A stretch of DNA of 64,000 nt from Pseudorhodobacter sp. E13. Its GTDB lineage: Bacteria > Pseudomonadota > Alphaproteobacteria > Rhodobacterales > Rhodobacteraceae. The notes beneath the pieces are model-generated. The model was not told where the DNA came from, did no database searches, and was given only the letters and a program-made list of their open reading frames with translations. The stretch lies in assembly GCF_003991405.1 (NCBI RefSeq), contig NZ_RPEN01000155.1:1-64000 (forward strand), written 5' to 3'. The position numbers were made by a program, and so were the translations under genes. Positions 25,170-34,784 of this stretch are shown in pieces (within the stretch, counting starts at the first letter, position 1; every line of letters begins with the position of its first letter).

Positions 25170-26480
25170 TCAGGGTGTGGTGCCAAGACCTTCGGGTTGG
25201 CCCACCACGACGAAATGCAGATCTTCGGGTTTCAGCAACCGCTTGGCCACGCGCAGGATTTCATCGCGCGTCACGGCCTCGATCAAGGCGTTGCGGCGGG
25301 TGGCATAGTCAATCGGCAAGCCTTCGCTTTGCATCCCCACCAAAATCCGCGCAATCGGCCCATTGCCATCAAAGCGCAGCGGGTAAGACCCTGTCAGATA
25401 GGTTTTTGTTGCGGCGAGTTCTTCATCGGTCACGCCATCCTTCAGCATCCGCGCCCATTCGGCCTTGACCAGATCAATCGCCTCGGCGGTGGTGCCATTG
25501 GCGCTGGAAAACTGGCCCAGCATCATTTCGGCATGGTCCATCGGGGCAAGGAATGTGCCGATGCCATAGGTCAGCCCGCGTTTGTCGCGCACCTCGGTCA
25601 TCAGCCGCGCGGTAAAGCGGCCACCGCCCAGAATCTCGTTCAGCACATAAGCGGCAAAGAAATCCTTGTCGTCGCGCTTGATGCCCTGATGCCCGAAATA
25701 GATCAGCGATTGCGGGCTGGGGAAATCCACCACGGTCACGCCACCTTTCAGGCCCCATTCCGCGCGCTTTGGCAGCGGCCAGCCTTTGGCGGGCAAATCG
25801 CCCAGCAGCTTGTCCAGTAGCAGGCCCAGTTCGGTGGCGGTGATGTCACCCGTGGCGGCGATAAACAGATGTTCACGCGTGATCGTGTTCTGGAACGCTG
25901 CCTGAATATCGGCGCGGCTGAGCGCGGCCACGCTTTCCTCGGTTCCATCGCCCGACCCGCCATAGGGATGCGCGCCAAAGGCCATACGGTCAAAGCGCTG
26001 CGCGGCGATGCTGCCGGGGTCTTTCATATTTGACCGGATATTGGACAGAACCTGCCCGCGCACCCGTTCAACCGCATCGGCATCAAAGCGTGGTTCGGTC
26101 ATGGCCAAGTGCAACAGGTCCATCGCCGCGTCGCGGTTTTCGGTCAGGAATTTGGCGGAAATGCTGATGCTGTCGGTATTGGCCCCAAAGCTGAACTGCG
26201 CGGCAAGGTCGTCGCGGGCATTGGCAAAGCCTTGCGCATCCAGATCGCCAGCGCCCTCTTCGATCAGGGCGGTCATCAGGTTGACCACACCGCGCTGATC
26301 CGCCGGATCAAGCGAGGTGCCCCCCGTCATGCGAATCTCCAGCGCGGTGAAGGGGATTTCATGATCCTCGACCAGCCAAGCGGTGAGGCCACCTGGCGAG
26401 GTGACGGATTGGATCGGAAGCTCTGCCTGCGCGGGCAGGGCAAAGGCGATCAGCGCCGCGAATACCAGACGCATCTTCAT
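25170..26480 (-). CDS. M16 family peptidase homologue lacking the HxxEH zinc site
   Basis: 436 residues from the ATG at 26480. It has a signal peptide (RLVFAALIAFALPAQA) and two M16 repeats. Where active members have HxxEH this one reads NLMTALIEEGAG, so zinc binding is lost. The glycine loop and YGIGTFLAP segment of the non-catalytic partner remain. The start overlaps the stop of the active M16 gene by 4 bp. The pair thus resembles the active/inactive heterodimers of the mitochondrial processing peptidase type, but in the periplasm. The longer frame to 26609 lies inside the upstream gene. Substrate unknown. Confidence 0.9.
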   Translation of the reverse strand: MKMRLVFAALIAFALPAQAELPIQSVTSPGGLTAWLVEDHEIPFTALEIRMTGGTSLDPADQRGVVNLMTALIEEGAGDLDAQGFANARDDLAAQFSFGANTDSISISAKFLTENRDAAMDLLHLAMTEPRFDADAVERVRGQVLSNIRSNMKDPGSIAAQRFDRMAFGAHPYGGSGDGTEESVAALSRADIQAAFQNTITREHLFIAATGDITATELGLLLDKLLGDLPAKGWPLPKRAEWGLKGGVTVVDFPSPQSLIYFGHQGIKRDDKDFFAAYVLNEILGGGRFTARLMTEVRDKRGLTYGIGTFLAPMDHAEMMLGQFSSANGTTAEAIDLVKAEWARMLKDGVTDEELAATKTYLTGSYPLRFDGNGPIARILVGMQSEGLPIDYATRRNALIEAVTRDEILRVAKRLLKPEDLHFVVVGQPEGLGTTP

Positions 26481-27829
26481 GGTTTTGCCCCTTCGGTGGT
26501 GTCTTCTTCGCGCATCAGCCAACCAGTGACGGCGGTCTTGCGGTTCAGCACATTGCGCGCAGCCTCCATCACCGCATCGGGGGTGACATCTTGCAACACC
26601 TGCGGCCAAGCCTGCACATCAGTCACGGTCAGCCCCGAGGTCAGCGCCGTGCCATAGTCCCGCGCCAAGCGGTCAAGGTTGTCGCGGGCATAGATATCAT
26701 CGGCACGCAACTGGCGCTTGATCCGGTCAAACGCTTCTTGATCGACGCCATCTTTCAGGAATTGCGCAATCACGCCATCCACGGCTTCTTCCAGATCAGC
26801 AAGGGAAACATCGGGCACCGGCACGGCGTAAAAGCCAAATTCTGTATGGTCATAGGACAGGCCGTCATAAAAGGCGGTGGTGTAGACCGCTTTGGGCGCA
26901 TCGCCAAATTGCAAGGCGCGCGCCAGCACCGAGGTGGTGCTGCTGCCGCCCAACAGCTCGGCCAGAATCACAAGCGCGGCGGCGTCTTTCTGGTCGCCGG
27001 CATTGCGTTCGGGGGCAAGATAGGTGCGCACAACATAGGGTTGGGCGACACGCGGGTCCGTCATGGTCAGGCGGCGTTCGGCCAGTTGCGGCGGCTCGGA
27101 CGGGCGCAGGCGCGGCCCAAGGCCGGGGGTGGGGGCGATGGGGCCGTAATAGGTTTCGGCAAGGGCTTTTACCGCATCGGGGTTCACATCGCCTGCAACG
27201 ATCAGAATGGCGTTATTGGGCGCGTAAAAGGTGCGATAAAACGACAGCGCGTCTTCGCGGGTCAGGGCCTCGGCCTCATGTTTCCAGCCGATGATCGGGA
27301 TGCCATACGGATGGTTGAGGTATTGCGCCGCGGAACGCTGTTCGCTGAACAGGCTGCTGGGGTCGCTGTCGCTGCGCTGGGCGCGTTCTTCAACGATCAC
27401 CGCGCGTTCTGTTTCGACGTTATCTTCCGACAAGATCAGGCCGCGCATCCGGTCGGCCTCCATCTTCATCATCAGTTCCAGCCGGTCGGCGGCAACCCGT
27501 TGAAAATAGGCCGTATAATCCTGATGGGTAAAGGCGTTGTCATCACCGCCCTGTGCTTCTACCACGACAGAAAATTCGCCGGGGGCCACGGTTTCGGTGC
27601 CTTTGAACATCAGATGTTCCAGAAAATGCGCGATGCCGGATTTGCCCGCAGGTTCATCCGCCGCCCCCACGCGATACCACAGCATCTGCATCGCGACCGG
27701 GGCGCGGTGATCCTCGATCACCACGGCTTCCAGCCCGTTTTCAAGTGTGAAGGTGGTTACTTTTTCGGCAAGGGCAGCAGAGGACGCAAAGACGCCCAGA
27801 AAAAGTGGGGTAAACAGCCTGCGCAGCAT
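26477..27829 (-). CDS. M16 family zinc metallopeptidase (active partner)
   Basis: 450 residues. A signal peptide (LRRLFTPLFLGVFASSAALA) is followed by an M16A/B domain with the inverted zinc motif HFLEH at His68-Glu71-His72 and the downstream glutamate in NVETERAVIVEERAQR. The second, inactive repeat occupies the C-terminal half. It should act in the periplasm on peptides or small proteins. It is coupled to the inactive homologue downstream, and 93 bases behind the BamF-like lipoprotein gene. The family is sometimes annotated as insulinase/pitrilysin-like; the true substrate is not known. Confidence 0.93.
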   Translation of the reverse strand: MLRRLFTPLFLGVFASSAALAEKVTTFTLENGLEAVVIEDHRAPVAMQMLWYRVGAADEPAGKSGIAHFLEHLMFKGTETVAPGEFSVVVEAQGGDDNAFTHQDYTAYFQRVAADRLELMMKMEADRMRGLILSEDNVETERAVIVEERAQRSDSDPSSLFSEQRSAAQYLNHPYGIPIIGWKHEAEALTREDALSFYRTFYAPNNAILIVAGDVNPDAVKALAETYYGPIAPTPGLGPRLRPSEPPQLAERRLTMTDPRVAQPYVVRTYLAPERNAGDQKDAAALVILAELLGGSSTTSVLARALQFGDAPKAVYTTAFYDGLSYDHTEFGFYAVPVPDVSLADLEEAVDGVIAQFLKDGVDQEAFDRIKRQLRADDIYARDNLDRLARDYGTALTSGLTVTDVQAWPQVLQDVTPDAVMEAARNVLNRKTAVTGWLMREEDTTEGAKP

Positions 27830-27922
27830 CGAAAAGCCTCCGTTCAGTCACTCGTTCAACACCTAAGCGACCCATACGCAGGGTCAAGCCGTGTTGACGC
27901 GGAAGTGACGATCCGGACGGGA

Positions 27923-28450
27923 TTATTCGCCGTCTTGCGGCGGTGGGGCAGACACGGTGCGAATGCCGCGCGCGCGCCAACGGGCCAGTTCGGCCTGCTG
28001 GTCCAGCGATTGTTCTTCATAGGCTTTGTAATAGACATTCACGTTGAAGATACGTTCCAGAATGCGGCCTTTGTTATCGCGGCGGAATTCCAGATCATAG
28101 GCGGCAAGCTCTTGCCGGATGGCAGCGGTGCGCCCATAGCGCGAGGCGTGATTGACCAAAGCGCCATCGCCCGCCGGAACGCCAGTGCCTTCGCGCAGAC
28201 GCCCTCCAAGCGCGGCAACAGCATCGGCTTCGGGGGTTGGGTCTGTCAGGTTGGCACCGCCCAGCGTCGGCTCGGGCAGGGCCGTCAGATCATTTGGCAT
28301 TTGCAGGGCTTTGGGCGGAAGAATGCCAAATTCATCCGGCCCATCGGTCGTGGCCCGCAGGTTCATCAGGCGCGGCTCATCATCGCCACAGGCGGCAAGT
28401 GTCAGCATCGCTATCGCGGCGACCGCCAAAACCCCTTTTCCTGCAAACAT
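27923..28450 (-). CDS. DUF3035 lipoprotein (BamF-type outer membrane assembly subunit)
   Basis: 175 residues from the ATG at 28450, preceded by GGAGG; a TTG five codons upstream is the alternative. The N-terminus is a lipoprotein signal ending in LAAC, so the mature protein is lipidated on that cysteine. The rest (PDEFGILPPKALQMPNDL and the following proline/leucine-rich stretch) matches the DUF3035 pattern found in alphaproteobacteria. A member of this family was described as the Bam-complex subunit BamF in Caulobacter; I assign the role by family only. It lies 52 bases after lspA, which fits, since LspA processes such lipoproteins. Confidence 0.82.
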   Translation of the reverse strand: MFAGKGVLAVAAIAMLTLAACGDDEPRLMNLRATTDGPDEFGILPPKALQMPNDLTALPEPTLGGANLTDPTPEADAVAALGGRLREGTGVPAGDGALVNHASRYGRTAAIRQELAAYDLEFRRDNKGRILERIFNVNVYYKAYEEQSLDQQAELARWRARGIRTVSAPPPQDGE

Positions 28451-28502
28451 CTCCGCCTCCTTCAAACCACTGGCCCCTGTTTAGCCCAAACTTATCGGCG
28501 CG

Positions 28503-28985
28503 TCACGGGGTCTTTCGCGTGTTAGTTTTGCCATCGGCGGCGAAAAGAACAAGCCCCGCCGCACCGGCAAAGATGGCAATATCGGCCACGTTGAACGCAT
28601 AGGGGTTTTCAAATCCGCAGCATGACATGTTCAAAAAGTCGGCCACCGCGCCATAGGCCAGCCGGTCAACCACATTGCCCAAGGCCCCGCCAATCAGCAC
28701 CCCGGCCGAGATTTGCGCCAGTTTTGGCTGTGTGCTGCGCGTCATCCAGCGCCAGACCCAAGCGGTAATCGCCAGGGACACCGCAATCAGCATCCAGCGC
28801 ATCACGCCAGAATCGTTGGCAAACAGGCCAAAGTTCACGCCCTTGTTCCACGCCATCCGAAAGGTGAGGTAAGGCGGCCAGATATCCATATCGCCGATTT
28901 CGCGCAGGTTCAGGCCAAAGACCACCGCCAGCTTACTGGCCTGATCCAGCACAAAAATCACAAGGGCAGCCCAAAGCATCCGCAT
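28503..28985 (-). CDS. lspA: Lipoprotein signal peptidase LspA
   Basis: 160 residues with four membrane segments. The catalytic aspartates lie in [15 protein letters not shown] and FNVADIAIF, both intact; [10 protein letters not shown] near the N-terminus is also characteristic. It cleaves prolipoproteins before the lipidated cysteine. The ATG at 28985 follows the purH stop with one base between, so the genes are probably coupled; a longer frame to 29039 would lie in purH. The next gene downstream encodes a lipoprotein. Confidence 0.96.
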   Translation of the reverse strand: MRMLWAALVIFVLDQASKLAVVFGLNLREIGDMDIWPPYLTFRMAWNKGVNFGLFANDSGVMRWMLIAVSLAITAWVWRWMTRSTQPKLAQISAGVLIGGALGNVVDRLAYGAVADFLNMSCCGFENPYAFNVADIAIFAGAAGLVLFAADGKTNTRKTP

Positions 28986-28986
28986 G

Positions 28987-30597
28987 TCAGTGCCGGAAAT
29001 GCCGCTGGCCGGTGAACACCATCGCAAGACCTGCCGCATCGGCGGCGGCGATCACCTCATCGTCGCGCATGGAGCCACCGGGTTGGATGATCGCCGTAGC
29101 ACCCGCTTCGGCGGCGGTAATCAACCCGTCCGCAAAGGGAAAGAACGCGTCCGACGCCACGACCGACCCAAGCGTCAGCGGTTTGGCAAGGCCCATCGCC
29201 TCGGCCATATCCTGCGCTTTGCGGGCGGCGATGCGGGTGCTGTCGACCCGGCTCATCTGGCCTGCGCCAACGCCCACGGTTGCGCCATCCTTGACATAGA
29301 TGATCGCGTTGGATTTGACGTGTTTCGCCACGGTCCAAGCCATCAGCAAATCGCGCATTTCGGCTTCGGTGGGTGCGCGTTTTGTCACCACGCGCAGATC
29401 GTCCAGCGTCACGTTGGCGGCGTCACGGTCCTGCACCAGAAAGCCACCCGCGACCTGACGGTAAGCAAGGCCGGGGGTGGAGGCATCTGGCAACGTGCCC
29501 GTGGTCAGCAGGCGCAGGTTTTTCTTGCTGGCAAAGACGGCGCGGGCGGCATCATCGGCATCCGGGGCGATCACGACTTCAGTGAAAATCTCGACAATCT
29601 TTTCCGCTGTCGGGCCGTCAAGCGTTTGGTTCAGCGCGATAATGCCGCCGAAAGCCGAGGTGCGGTCACAGTCAAAGGCGCGCCCGTAAGCCTCGGCCAA
29701 TGTCGCCCCTGTTGCCACGCCGCAGGGGTTTGCGTGCTTGATAATGGCGCAGGCAGGGCCTTTGCCCGCGAATTCCGCGACCAGTTCAAAGGCGGCGTCA
29801 GTGTCGTTGATGTTGTTGTAGGAAAGCTCTTTGCCCTGCCATTGCTTGGCGGTGGCCACGCCGGGGCGGTTGGTGCCATCGGTATAAAAAGCCGCTGCCT
29901 GATGCGGGTTTTCGCCGTAGCGCAGGGTTTGCGCAAGGGTTCCGGCAAAGGCGCGGCGGCGGGGGGCGGCGATGTTCAGCGCACCTGCCATCCAGTTTGA
30001 CACGGCTGCATCATAGGCCGCCGTGCGCGCATAGGCGATTTGCGACAGGCGCTGCCGGAAGGCGTAAGACGTGGCGCCGTCATGCGCTTCCATCTCGGCC
30101 AAGAGGGCGGTGTAATCTTCGGGGTCGGTCACGACATTGACATAAGCGTGGTTTTTTGAGGCCGCGCGGATCATGGCCGGGCCGCCGATGTCGATGTTTT
30201 CGATACAGGTATCGTAATCGGCGCCTTGGGCCACGGTTGCCTCGAACGGATAGAGGTTCACGACCAGCAGGTCGATTGCGGCGATGCCATGGGTTTCCAT
30301 CGCGGCCTTGTGTTCGGCGTTGTCGCGCAAGGCAAGCAAGCCGCCATGCACCATCGGGTGCAGCGTCTTGACGCGCCCGTCCATCATTTCAGGAAAGCCC
30401 GTCACCTCGGCCACATCGCGCACCGCAAGCCCCGCATCGCGCAACGCCGCTGCGGACCCGCCGGTTGACAGCAGCTCCACCCCGCGTGCCGCCAGCGCGC
30501 GGCCAAGATCAACCAGCCCCGACTTATCCGACACAGACAACAGCGCGCGTTTGACGGGAACGAGATCAACGGAGGTGGTGGCGATTTTGGCGGGCAT
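28987..30597 (-). CDS. purH: Bifunctional AICAR formyltransferase/IMP cyclohydrolase PurH
   Basis: 536 residues from the ATG at 30597 (a TTG two codons earlier is possible). It catalyses the last two steps of IMP synthesis. The N-terminal MGS-like cyclohydrolase domain has [14 protein letters not shown] and [14 protein letters not shown]; the C-terminal transformylase domain has [10 protein letters not shown] and FFPFADGL. Full length. A heparinase-like gene ends 26 bases upstream, an unusual partner for a purine gene, and lspA follows after one base. Confidence 0.98.
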   Translation of the reverse strand: MPAKIATTSVDLVPVKRALLSVSDKSGLVDLGRALAARGVELLSTGGSAAALRDAGLAVRDVAEVTGFPEMMDGRVKTLHPMVHGGLLALRDNAEHKAAMETHGIAAIDLLVVNLYPFEATVAQGADYDTCIENIDIGGPAMIRAASKNHAYVNVVTDPEDYTALLAEMEAHDGATSYAFRQRLSQIAYARTAAYDAAVSNWMAGALNIAAPRRRAFAGTLAQTLRYGENPHQAAAFYTDGTNRPGVATAKQWQGKELSYNNINDTDAAFELVAEFAGKGPACAIIKHANPCGVATGATLAEAYGRAFDCDRTSAFGGIIALNQTLDGPTAEKIVEIFTEVVIAPDADDAARAVFASKKNLRLLTTGTLPDASTPGLAYRQVAGGFLVQDRDAANVTLDDLRVVTKRAPTEAEMRDLLMAWTVAKHVKSNAIIYVKDGATVGVGAGQMSRVDSTRIAARKAQDMAEAMGLAKPLTLGSVVASDAFFPFADGLITAAEAGATAIIQPGGSMRDDEVIAAADAAGLAMVFTGQRHFRH

Positions 30598-30623
30598 GGG
30601 CAAAAACCTTTGGGCAGCAGGTG

Positions 30624-32360
30624 TCAGGACAGGACCGGAAGCTCATCGCGCTCCAGATCGCGGATGGCCAGCGGAGTATCCTGTGCTTTCGCCAAGGTCC
30701 AGCCAATCACGGCATCAAACTCGGCCACATGGCCGGAAAGCACGATTTGTTTGGACGCGCGCGGGTTCAAACGGCCCTTTTCAAGATAGACAGAGGGTTC
30801 CAGCGTCAATCCTTGCGCGCCGGAGTGGCGGAAAATCCAGATCTCACCGCTTTTGAGCGCGAGCGATACCGCGTTGCCGCCAAGGTCAATCGCGGCATCA
30901 ACATCGGGATGCAGGTGAAACCGGATGGAGAAACGAATCCGCGCATCGGCTTTGCGCGACATCACGGTTGCCAGCCGGGCGCGATCGGTGGGGGAAATGG
31001 CGTGCAATTCATCCTGCCCGCCAAGGTGGCGACCATCATGCGACAGCAGCAACAGGCGCGAATGGGTCAACCCGTGGGTCGCGACCCAGCCGTCATGCGC
31101 CAGCCGCAAGGCATGGCCTTCGGCGCTTTCGGTGGGGCGGGTTTGCGTGACATGCGCGCGGTCTGCCATCACTTCGGGCGTGCCGCGGTTCAACCGGCTG
31201 GAGGAATAGCCTTCCACCGACAGGGTGGAATGGCTGGGCGTGGCGCGGCCCGCGCGGTGCCATTCGGCGCCAAAAGGCGCGCCGGAACCGCAATTCACAA
31301 TCACCGGGCGGCGGCCTGATGTCATTTCAAACGCCAGAGTTGAGGCATGGGCGGAGGCACCTGCATGCCCGCCCGGCGGGTCGGCGGCATCAATGATGAC
31401 CGAGGTGCGCCCACTGGCCAGCCGCAAAAATCCCATCGCTGGCCCAGAGCCGGGGGCCGCCTTGACACCCGAGGCGGCCAGCGCGTGATCCAGCCGTCCT
31501 TCCATCCCGCGCCCGCCACCGTGAAAGCGGGCCAGCGCGCCATCGGCATGGCGCAGGCTGCGCAACGTGGGGGCGATGCGCTCAATCGCGGCGCGGTGCG
31601 CTTGGGGCACGGTTTGCCCTGCCTCGCCAAGCGCCTGCGCGGCCCAGGTCAGCAGGGTGAACACCTCCAGCAATTCCTCGGGGCTGCGGGTGGGCAGGCC
31701 GCCATGGGCATCAATCTCGGCCTCACATTCCCTGGCCAATGCGTCGACGGCCGGGCCAACCAGCCGTTCCATCCCTGTCAGCGCAAGGCCCGCATAGATC
31801 AGGCCGGTCAGCGCCTCAAACCGTGGCAGACCGGGGGCAGAGGCCTGCCAGCGGCGCGACAGGAACATGGTTTGCGCCGACAGCGCGTTGAAATAGGATT
31901 GGCTATCGGCAGAACTGCGCCCGTTCATCAGGAAAATCGCGTGGTTGATCCAGCGGATCAGCCGCCGTCCGGTCAGATCGGGGGTCCAGCCGGGGCCGCG
32001 CCCTGTGCCAAAGCGTGCGATCCAGGCCCATGTCCATTCCTGCGCGCGGCTGCGGGCAATCGGGTCGCTGACGGCGGCAAGATCATCGAGCCATGCAAAA
32101 CCATGCGCCTCGGCCCAGAATTCGGCGGCCTCGGTGGGCGCATCCCACAGCAAGGTGCCGGGGGCCTCGACCAGATGGCCCGCCAGCAGGAAATTCCCTG
32201 CGGTCAGTTGCTTGCCACGGGCAAACAGCCCAATGCTGCGCGGTTCGGGCTGCGACACGAAGCCCGTCGCCGCATGGCTGCGCGATGCGCGCCAAGCCGC
32301 CAGCCGGTTCTGCCAACGCGTTACCCGCGCCGCGAACCCGTCTTTACGCGGGTAAGCCAA
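30624..32360 (-). CDS. Heparinase II/III-like protein
   Basis: 578 residues from a TTG start (LAYPRKDGF) preceded by GAGG; no better start was found. The N-terminal helical toroid region includes [19 protein letters not shown]. The C-terminal beta-domain has [20 protein letters not shown] and [15 protein letters not shown], the typical heparinase II/III lyase pattern. There is no signal peptide, although such lyases usually act outside the cytoplasm. In Rhodobacterales a cytoplasmic-looking member beside rsmB and purH seems common, so it may not degrade heparin at all. A sigma-70-like promoter lies about 100 bases upstream. Confidence 0.85.
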   Translation of the reverse strand: MAYPRKDGFAARVTRWQNRLAAWRASRSHAATGFVSQPEPRSIGLFARGKQLTAGNFLLAGHLVEAPGTLLWDAPTEAAEFWAEAHGFAWLDDLAAVSDPIARSRAQEWTWAWIARFGTGRGPGWTPDLTGRRLIRWINHAIFLMNGRSSADSQSYFNALSAQTMFLSRRWQASAPGLPRFEALTGLIYAGLALTGMERLVGPAVDALARECEAEIDAHGGLPTRSPEELLEVFTLLTWAAQALGEAGQTVPQAHRAAIERIAPTLRSLRHADGALARFHGGGRGMEGRLDHALAASGVKAAPGSGPAMGFLRLASGRTSVIIDAADPPGGHAGASAHASTLAFEMTSGRRPVIVNCGSGAPFGAEWHRAGRATPSHSTLSVEGYSSSRLNRGTPEVMADRAHVTQTRPTESAEGHALRLAHDGWVATHGLTHSRLLLLSHDGRHLGGQDELHAISPTDRARLATVMSRKADARIRFSIRFHLHPDVDAAIDLGGNAVSLALKSGEIWIFRHSGAQGLTLEPSVYLEKGRLNPRASKQIVLSGHVAEFDAVIGWTLAKAQDTPLAIRDLERDELPVLS

Positions 32361-32461
32361 GGTGCCTCATCGTTACTGCCACTCAATCAAGCCTGTTTTC
32401 GCACACCTGTTCGGGCGCGCTGCCCATTTCCGGGTCTGTATTACGCGTTTGTCTGGGCGCA

Positions 32462-32490
32462 ATCATAGCCGCCGGATGCGGCGCTGTCAC
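32462..32490 (-). promoter_or_regulatory. Sigma-70-like promoter ahead of the heparinase-purH-lspA genes
   Basis: On the minus strand GTGACA (32490-32485) and TATGAT (32467-32462) are separated by exactly 17 bases. Each is one base off consensus. The site lies in the 141-base gap between the rsmB stop and the heparinase-like start, so it could drive the downstream genes independently of rsmB. Confidence 0.55.
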
Positions 32491-32501
32491 CGCCAATTGC
32501 T

Positions 32502-33776
32502 TTACCCTGCCGCGGGCAGGCGCAAGCGTGCCATGAAAAACCCGTCCATCCCGCCGATTTCGGCCCAGTAGTCGGGGCGCAGGCGCAAACCGCCTTGATC
32601 GGTGATCCACGCCGGGTCGATGCCCGGCAGGATGGGTGGCTCTACCGTCAGTTGCGGGTGGCGGGCAAGCGCGGCGGCCAGTTGCGCCTCGCCTTCCTCG
32701 GGCAAAAGCGAGCAGGTGCAGAACACCAGCCGCCCCCCCGGTTTCAAGAACCCCAGCGCGCGGTCGATCAGCGCGGCTTGCAGGGCCTCCAGATCGGCAA
32801 TCTCGGACCCATCCTTGATGAAGGGCAAATCCGGGTGGCGGCGCAGGGTGCCCGTGGCCGAACAGGGAGCATCCAGCAAAATGGCATCAAAGGTGGTTTC
32901 GGGCTGCCAGTGCAGCGCGTCCTCGGTGATGACGGTGGCGGACAGCCCGGTGCGGGCAAGGTTTTCGTGCAGGCGGGCCAGTCGCGGGCCGGAAATATCC
33001 ACCGCTGTCACCTTGGCCCCAGCGGCGGCCAGTTGCAGCGTCTTGCCCCCCGGCGCCGCGCACAGGTCCAGCACCGTCTCGCCCGGTTGGGCATCCAGCA
33101 GCGTAGCGGCGAGCGAGGCCGCGGCATCCTGCACCCACCAATCACCTTCGGCATAGCCCGGAAGCTGCGACACTTGTGACGGGTTGGGCAAGCGGGTGCT
33201 GCCATTGGGCAGGGCAATCGCGCCTGCAATTTCGGGCGCAGCAGCTTTGGCCGTCAGGTCCAGCGGCGGGGACATTGCCTGCACCGCCTCCATCGCGCTG
33301 ACAGCCTCGCGGCCATAGGTATGCACAAGCGGTTGGCGCAGCCATTGCGGCATGCGTTGCGGCGGCAATTTGGCAAAAGGGGCCTCAAGCGCGGCGACCT
33401 TGCGCAGCACGGCATTGACCAGCCCGGTCATATGCCCGGTGCGGTTGCCGTGGCGCACCACATCGACCATCGCATTCACCACCCCATGCGCCGCACCGCC
33501 ATCGACGGCCAGTTCCACCACCCCAAGCCGCAGCGCATGACGCACCAAGGCAGGCGGCGATTTGCGCAAAAAGGGCTTGAGCACTTTGTCGGCCTGTTCC
33601 ACATGGCGCAGCGTGGTCAGCACAAGGCGCTGGGCGCGGGCTTTATCGGAAGGTGACAAGGGTTTAAGCGGCCCGTCCGCCGCCTCCAGCACCTGACCAA
33701 GCTGCTGGCCCTCGTCCAGAACCGCCTCTAGCAGGGCAATCGCCGCACTGCGCGCCGCCGTTCCATCCACTGCCAT
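32502..33776 (-). CDS. rsmB: 16S rRNA cytosine-C5 methyltransferase RsmB family
   Basis: 424 residues. The N-terminal ~135 residues form a NusB-like RNA-binding domain (ARSAAIALLEAVLDEGQQL). The methyltransferase domain has the SAM motif LDLCAAPGGKTLQLA near 235-250, the catalytic LLDAPCSATGTLRRHPD and the second cysteine in FCTCSLLPEEGE. It methylates a cytosine of 16S rRNA in well-studied members; the exact site here is inferred. It diverges from sdhAF4 across a 138-base gap. Confidence 0.92.
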   Translation of the reverse strand: MAVDGTAARSAAIALLEAVLDEGQQLGQVLEAADGPLKPLSPSDKARAQRLVLTTLRHVEQADKVLKPFLRKSPPALVRHALRLGVVELAVDGGAAHGVVNAMVDVVRHGNRTGHMTGLVNAVLRKVAALEAPFAKLPPQRMPQWLRQPLVHTYGREAVSAMEAVQAMSPPLDLTAKAAAPEIAGAIALPNGSTRLPNPSQVSQLPGYAEGDWWVQDAAASLAATLLDAQPGETVLDLCAAPGGKTLQLAAAGAKVTAVDISGPRLARLHENLARTGLSATVITEDALHWQPETTFDAILLDAPCSATGTLRRHPDLPFIKDGSEIADLEALQAALIDRALGFLKPGGRLVFCTCSLLPEEGEAQLAAALARHPQLTVEPPILPGIDPAWITDQGGLRLRPDYWAEIGGMDGFFMARLRLPAAG

Positions 33777-33914
33777 GATGTCGCCCCTTCATTGATTGGT
33801 GGTGCCCGCAGTTGCCCGGCTGGCTTTTGCCGCCTATATCAAACCAAAGGTCCAGACAAGCCAGCGGCCCAAAGGCGCATTGGCAAAAGGGGCCGCACAA
33901 GGAAAGGCCGCACC

Positions 33915-34103
33915 ATGCCCACTGACGACACAGCGATCCCGCAAGACCTGCCGCCCGCCGCACAGCGCGCACTGGCCGAAGCAGCCGAGCGCCGCAAGCA
34001 GGCAGACGCGCAGACCATGCCCAAGGAATTGGGGGGCCGCAACGGGCCGGAACCCGTGCGCTATGGTGATTGGGAAAAGAAGGGGATCGCGATCGACTTC
34101 TGA
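33915..34103 (+). CDS. DUF1674 protein, succinate dehydrogenase assembly factor 4 (SdhAF4) type
   Basis: 62 residues. The C-terminal block KELGGRNGPEPVRYGDWEKK plus the ending GIAIDF is the DUF1674 signature. Family members bind flavinylated SdhA and aid complex II assembly. The N-terminal half is charged and probably disordered. The ATG at 33915 follows GGAAAGG by seven bases; longer upstream frames lack the family match. No sdh genes are in the window. It converges on chrR with 30 bases between. Confidence 0.88.
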   Translation: MPTDDTAIPQDLPPAAQRALAEAAERRKQADAQTMPKELGGRNGPEPVRYGDWEKKGIAIDF

Positions 34104-34133
34104 TCGCGACCGGAGGTTTTGGCGCGCGCGGCG

Positions 34134-34772
34134 TCAGATGCCGAAAAACGGCTGTGCGATACGCGGCAACAGACCCGAAAAGCGCAAGGGCGCATCGGTG
34201 GCCGCAAGGCAGATGCAGTCCTCGCCCGCTTCCGCGATGGGTTGATGGCTCAACTCCTCATTCGCGATTTCAACATCGCCCGGCCCGAAGCGGTCGGTTT
34301 CATCGCGAAACGCCCCTTGCAGGACCAGCGTCAACTCGGTGCCGCGATGGCCGTGATCGGGCACTTTCTGCCCGGCGGGGATATAGAGCAAGCGCGCGCT
34401 GGCGCCTTTGTCCGTGCGCAAAACGGCCTGCCGCACCCCCATACCAAGCGACCGCCATTTCACAGCCGCCAGATCATGGCCGACGTAATCCATCAGCGGC
34501 GCTGGCAAGGTTTTCGTGCCACGACGCGGCGGCGGCGGGGCCACAGCCCCTTCAAGCCGGGCCAAAGTGGCGGCAAGGCTGTCATCTGACATGGCAACGC
34601 TGTCGCAGGCATCCATCAAGCTGCCGCCCACGGCGTCAAATGCCCCCAGCCGCGCCTTGCAGTCATCGCAAAGCGACAAATGCACCGCAACCACTAGGTT
34701 GAATGCCTCGGGCAACTGGCCAGAGGAATAGCCAAGCAGCAATTGGTCGGAAAGGTGGTGGCGTATCGTCAT
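34134..34772 (-). CDS. chrR: Anti-sigma factor ChrR (singlet oxygen response)
   Basis: 212 residues. The N-terminal zinc-binding anti-sigma domain has His6, His31, Cys35 and Cys38 (HLSLCDDC). The C-terminal cupin domain keeps the second metal set His140, His142, Glu146 and His176 (DHGHRGTE, ELSHQP). In Rhodobacter sphaeroides ChrR these two sets hold sigma-E and allow its release on singlet oxygen. The gene starts 12 bases behind rpoE, as in that species. All ligand positions are conserved, so the sensor should be functional. It acts in the cytoplasm. Confidence 0.95.
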   Translation of the reverse strand: MTIRHHLSDQLLLGYSSGQLPEAFNLVVAVHLSLCDDCKARLGAFDAVGGSLMDACDSVAMSDDSLAATLARLEGAVAPPPPRRGTKTLPAPLMDYVGHDLAAVKWRSLGMGVRQAVLRTDKGASARLLYIPAGQKVPDHGHRGTELTLVLQGAFRDETDRFGPGDVEIANEELSHQPIAEAGEDCICLAATDAPLRFSGLLPRIAQPFFGI

Positions 34773-34784
34773 TCTATTCGTCTT

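Noticed and set aside
26591-28525. A 644-codon plus-strand frame over the M16 peptidase and lipoprotein genes
   Set aside because: Spans two well-supported minus-strand genes and the gap between them, has no domain and no suitable start.
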